Below, piece by piece: positions 7,029 to 8,778 of a DNA stretch of 8,778 nucleotides. Numbering within the stretch: position 1 is the stretch's first letter; the number at the start of each line of letters is the position of its first letter. A program made the translations under genes and the position numbers. Source of the DNA: Lachnospiraceae bacterium (GTDB taxonomy: Bacteria; Bacillota; Clostridia; Lachnospirales; Lachnospiraceae); assembly GCA_022790905.1 (NCBI GenBank), contig JAAVYC010000014.1:1-8778 (forward strand). Direction: 5' to 3'. The notes beneath the pieces were generated by a model. It did no database searches and had not been told where the DNA came from. It saw only the letters and a program-made list of their open reading frames with translations.

Positions 7029-8117
7029 TTACTTTAATTTAGAATCAAATGCATCTCTTAATCCATCTCCCAACAGATTAAATGCCAATACAATCAAACA
7101 AATCATTACTGCTGGAATGACCAATTTCGATGGGTAAGACTGCATTCCCATACGCGCTGTATTCGCCAGACTCCCCAGCGAAGTCAGCGGCGCCGCAACA
7201 CCCAATCCCAGAAAGCTCAAATAACTCTCCGTAAAGATAGCTGATGGAATCTGAAGCGCTGTTGTGATAATGATTACAGACAGACAATTCGGTATAATAT
7301 GTCTGCTCAGTATTTTACTTCCCTTGGTTCCAATACAGCGCGCCGCAAGCACATATTCACTATTTTTTATCGTGAGTACTTGTCCACGCACCAGACGTGC
7401 CATACCCACCCAATACAACAGGGCAAATACGACAAAAATAGAAATCATATTTGTTCCCAACCTCGCCAATATTGTTCCTTCAATCAGCTTTCCAAGACGT
7501 TCATTCAGCACCACCGAAAGTAAGATAATCATCAACATATCCGGAAGGGAATAGATGACATCTACAATACGCATCATCACCAAATCAAGCTTACCGCCAC
7601 AGTAACCTGCAATCGCACCGTATAACAGTCCAATAATCAATACCATAATAGACGCTACCAGACCAACTGCCAGACTGACTCTTGTTCCGTAAATCACACG
7701 AATAAAATAATCACGACAAAGACTGTCGGTTCCAAAAAGATGTGGAAACAGCTTTTCACCCGTCTCGTCCATATATTGCTGTTCTTTTGGCGAATATTCC
7801 ATCATGCCGAGATTGTTTGCACTTTTATCGCGCACACCATCCACCGTAATGATCTGATCATAACCATAAGGCACAATCATTGGTGCGACAATGATAATTA
7901 CCAATATTAATATCAATACCACTAAACTGCCCATTGCAAGTGGATTTTTTCTCAAACGACGCATACCATCTTTAAAGAAGGTCGTCGATTCACTCATAAC
8001 ATCCTGTTGTTTCTTTTCCTCATCTGTCGCCGCTCTGAAATAAGAGTTGTCATACTTGGATAAATCAACCTGAGCGGACAACAGACCCTTTTTCGGACTT
8101 CCATTTTCATTCTGCAT
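7029..8117 (-). CDS. oppC: Oligopeptide ABC transporter permease OppC
   Basis: Second membrane subunit of the channel, 362 aa. A long hydrophilic N-terminal tail of about 58 residues (cytoplasmic in the family) precedes the first membrane helix (about 61-83). An extracytoplasmic stretch follows, then the HLFGTDSLCRD block (127-136 region) and further helices from about 148. The cytoplasmic EAA loop that docks on the ATPases is visible around 253-285 (SEYVLAARCIGTKGSKILSR), followed by the conserved ESYLSFLGLG and the C-terminal NLLGDGLRDAFD. In the usual GTDxxGRD block the glycine is Cys134, a small departure. An AGAGGAT-type site precedes the start, and the gene begins 15 bp after oppB. Confidence 0.93.
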   Translation of the reverse strand: MQNENGSPKKGLLSAQVDLSKYDNSYFRAATDEEKKQQDVMSESTTFFKDGMRRLRKNPLAMGSLVVLILILVIIIVAPMIVPYGYDQIITVDGVRDKSANNLGMMEYSPKEQQYMDETGEKLFPHLFGTDSLCRDYFIRVIYGTRVSLAVGLVASIMVLIIGLLYGAIAGYCGGKLDLVMMRIVDVIYSLPDMLMIILLSVVLNERLGKLIEGTILARLGTNMISIFVVFALLYWVGMARLVRGQVLTIKNSEYVLAARCIGTKGSKILSRHIIPNCLSVIIITTALQIPSAIFTESYLSFLGLGVAAPLTSLGSLANTARMGMQSYPSKLVIPAVMICLIVLAFNLLGDGLRDAFDSKLK

Positions 8118-8132
8118 AAAATCTATCCTCTC

Positions 8133-8778
8133 TTATTCAAATGTAATACGTGGGTCTATAATCTTGTATGCAATATCTGTAAGCAGATTTGCAATTACCA
8201 TAAGAACTGCCAGGAAAATCGTTGTTGCCATAATCATTGTATAATCCCGATTCGTGATACTCGTCACGAAAGCAGTCCCAAGTCCGCCGATTGTAAAAAT
8301 ATTTTCTACTACCATAGAACCGACCAAAATATACGCTACCATCGGTCCCACATATGTGACAACCGGAATCAGAGCATTGCGAAGCGCATGCTTAAAAATC
8401 ACTTTTCTTGTACTGACACCTTTTGCTTTCGCTGTTCGCACATAATCCTGATTCAGCGCATCCAACATACTCGTCTTTGTCAACCTTGTAATATACGCCA
8501 TCGGATACAGACTCAATGCAATAACCGGAAGTACATAATTCGGATCACTACTTGACCAAACCGGTATCAGCTCTAATTTAAGACAAAATGTCAAAAGCAG
8601 CAATGTTGCCAATACGAAAGAAGGCATCGCCGTCGCTAAGGTCGTAAAGAAAATAATCACACGATCAGGCCATCTATTCCTGCGCAGTGCCGCGACACTG
8701 CCCAATATCAATCCTATGATAATAGCAACAATTGCAGCCATACCTCCTAGCCTCGCAGATACTTGAAATTTCGCCCAC
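8133..8778 (-). CDS. oppB: Oligopeptide ABC transporter permease OppB, N-terminus off window
   Basis: First membrane subunit of the channel, partial. The frame stays open to the right edge, and the codons before the internal ATG at 8741 read WAKFQVSARLGG, which fits the family just ahead of a membrane helix. That ATG is therefore not the start. About 214 residues are visible, and roughly 90-100 N-terminal residues are missing if the protein has the usual length of about 300-310. Visible parts include helices MAAIVAIIIGLILG, TLATAMPSFVLATLLLL and the final TIFLAVLMVIANLL. The EAA loop that contacts an ATPase is visible in DYVRTAKAKGVSTRKVIFKH, followed by the GPMVAYILVGSMVVENIF block. The protein ends with DPRITFE. 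It is the most upstream opp gene seen; the operon promoter lies outside. Confidence 0.93.
   Translation of the reverse strand, partial: WAKFQVSARLGGMAAIVAIIIGLILGSVAALRRNRWPDRVIIFFTTLATAMPSFVLATLLLLTFCLKLELIPVWSSSDPNYVLPVIALSLYPMAYITRLTKTSMLDALNQDYVRTAKAKGVSTRKVIFKHALRNALIPVVTYVGPMVAYILVGSMVVENIFTIGGLGTAFVTSITNRDYTMIMATTIFLAVLMVIANLLTDIAYKIIDPRITFE

Noticed and set aside
3964..8445. Plus-strand frames opposite the opp genes and the minus-strand frame at 7078-7287.
   Set aside because: They are shadow frames of strongly supported transporter genes; the protein sequences match no family I recognise.
8739..8741. ATG at 8741 preceded by GGAGGT as the oppB start.
   Set aside because: The upstream codons to the window edge stay open and read as typical OppB sequence leading into a membrane helix; a start here would remove about a third of the protein.

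Overview
The window looks like a chromosomal segment from a gut-type Firmicute, most likely a member of the Lachnospiraceae or a related Clostridia. The signs are moderate to low GC, strong AGGAGG ribosome-binding sites before nearly every gene, a Gram-positive style lipoprotein substrate-binding protein, and a secreted protein ending in lysine-rich FnIII-like and Big_2-like modules of the kind common in that family. This placement is inference; no rRNA or species marker is present. All supported genes lie on the minus strand, so transcription runs from high to low coordinates. Both end genes run off the window.

From 8778 down to 3247 is an oligopeptide ABC importer operon in the order oppB (5' end missing), oppC, oppD, oppF, oppA. 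OppB and OppC form the membrane channel, OppD and OppF are the two ATPases, and OppA is the lipid-anchored peptide receptor. The genes are tightly packed: gaps of 15 and 13 bp, an 8-bp overlap at oppD/oppF, then 66 bp before oppA holding a stem-loop. A rho-independent terminator lies 22 bp past oppA (about 3187-3224). Its stem pairs fully only in the minus-strand transcript.

From 2945 down to the left edge is one long uninterrupted reading frame of at least 981 codons. It encodes a secreted zinc metallopeptidase that I assign to the M26 / ZmpA-ZmpB-ZmpC group (the streptococcal IgA1-protease-like enzymes). It has a signal peptide, an HELTH motif with a glutamate exactly 20 residues later, M26-like downstream blocks, three 11-residue Pro-rich repeats, and a very basic FnIII-like plus Big_2-like tail. 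Its C-terminus lies outside the window. It has its own near-consensus promoter (3085-3113), with a roughly 133-nt leader holding two inverted repeats.

A plausible joint picture, by inference, is that the surface or secreted protease cuts host or dietary proteins and the Opp system next door imports the peptides. The separate promoter and intervening terminator mean the two units can be regulated independently. I saw no mobile element, CRISPR array, tRNA or rRNA. The most notable content is the M26-like protease and its structured leader, not a wholly new system.
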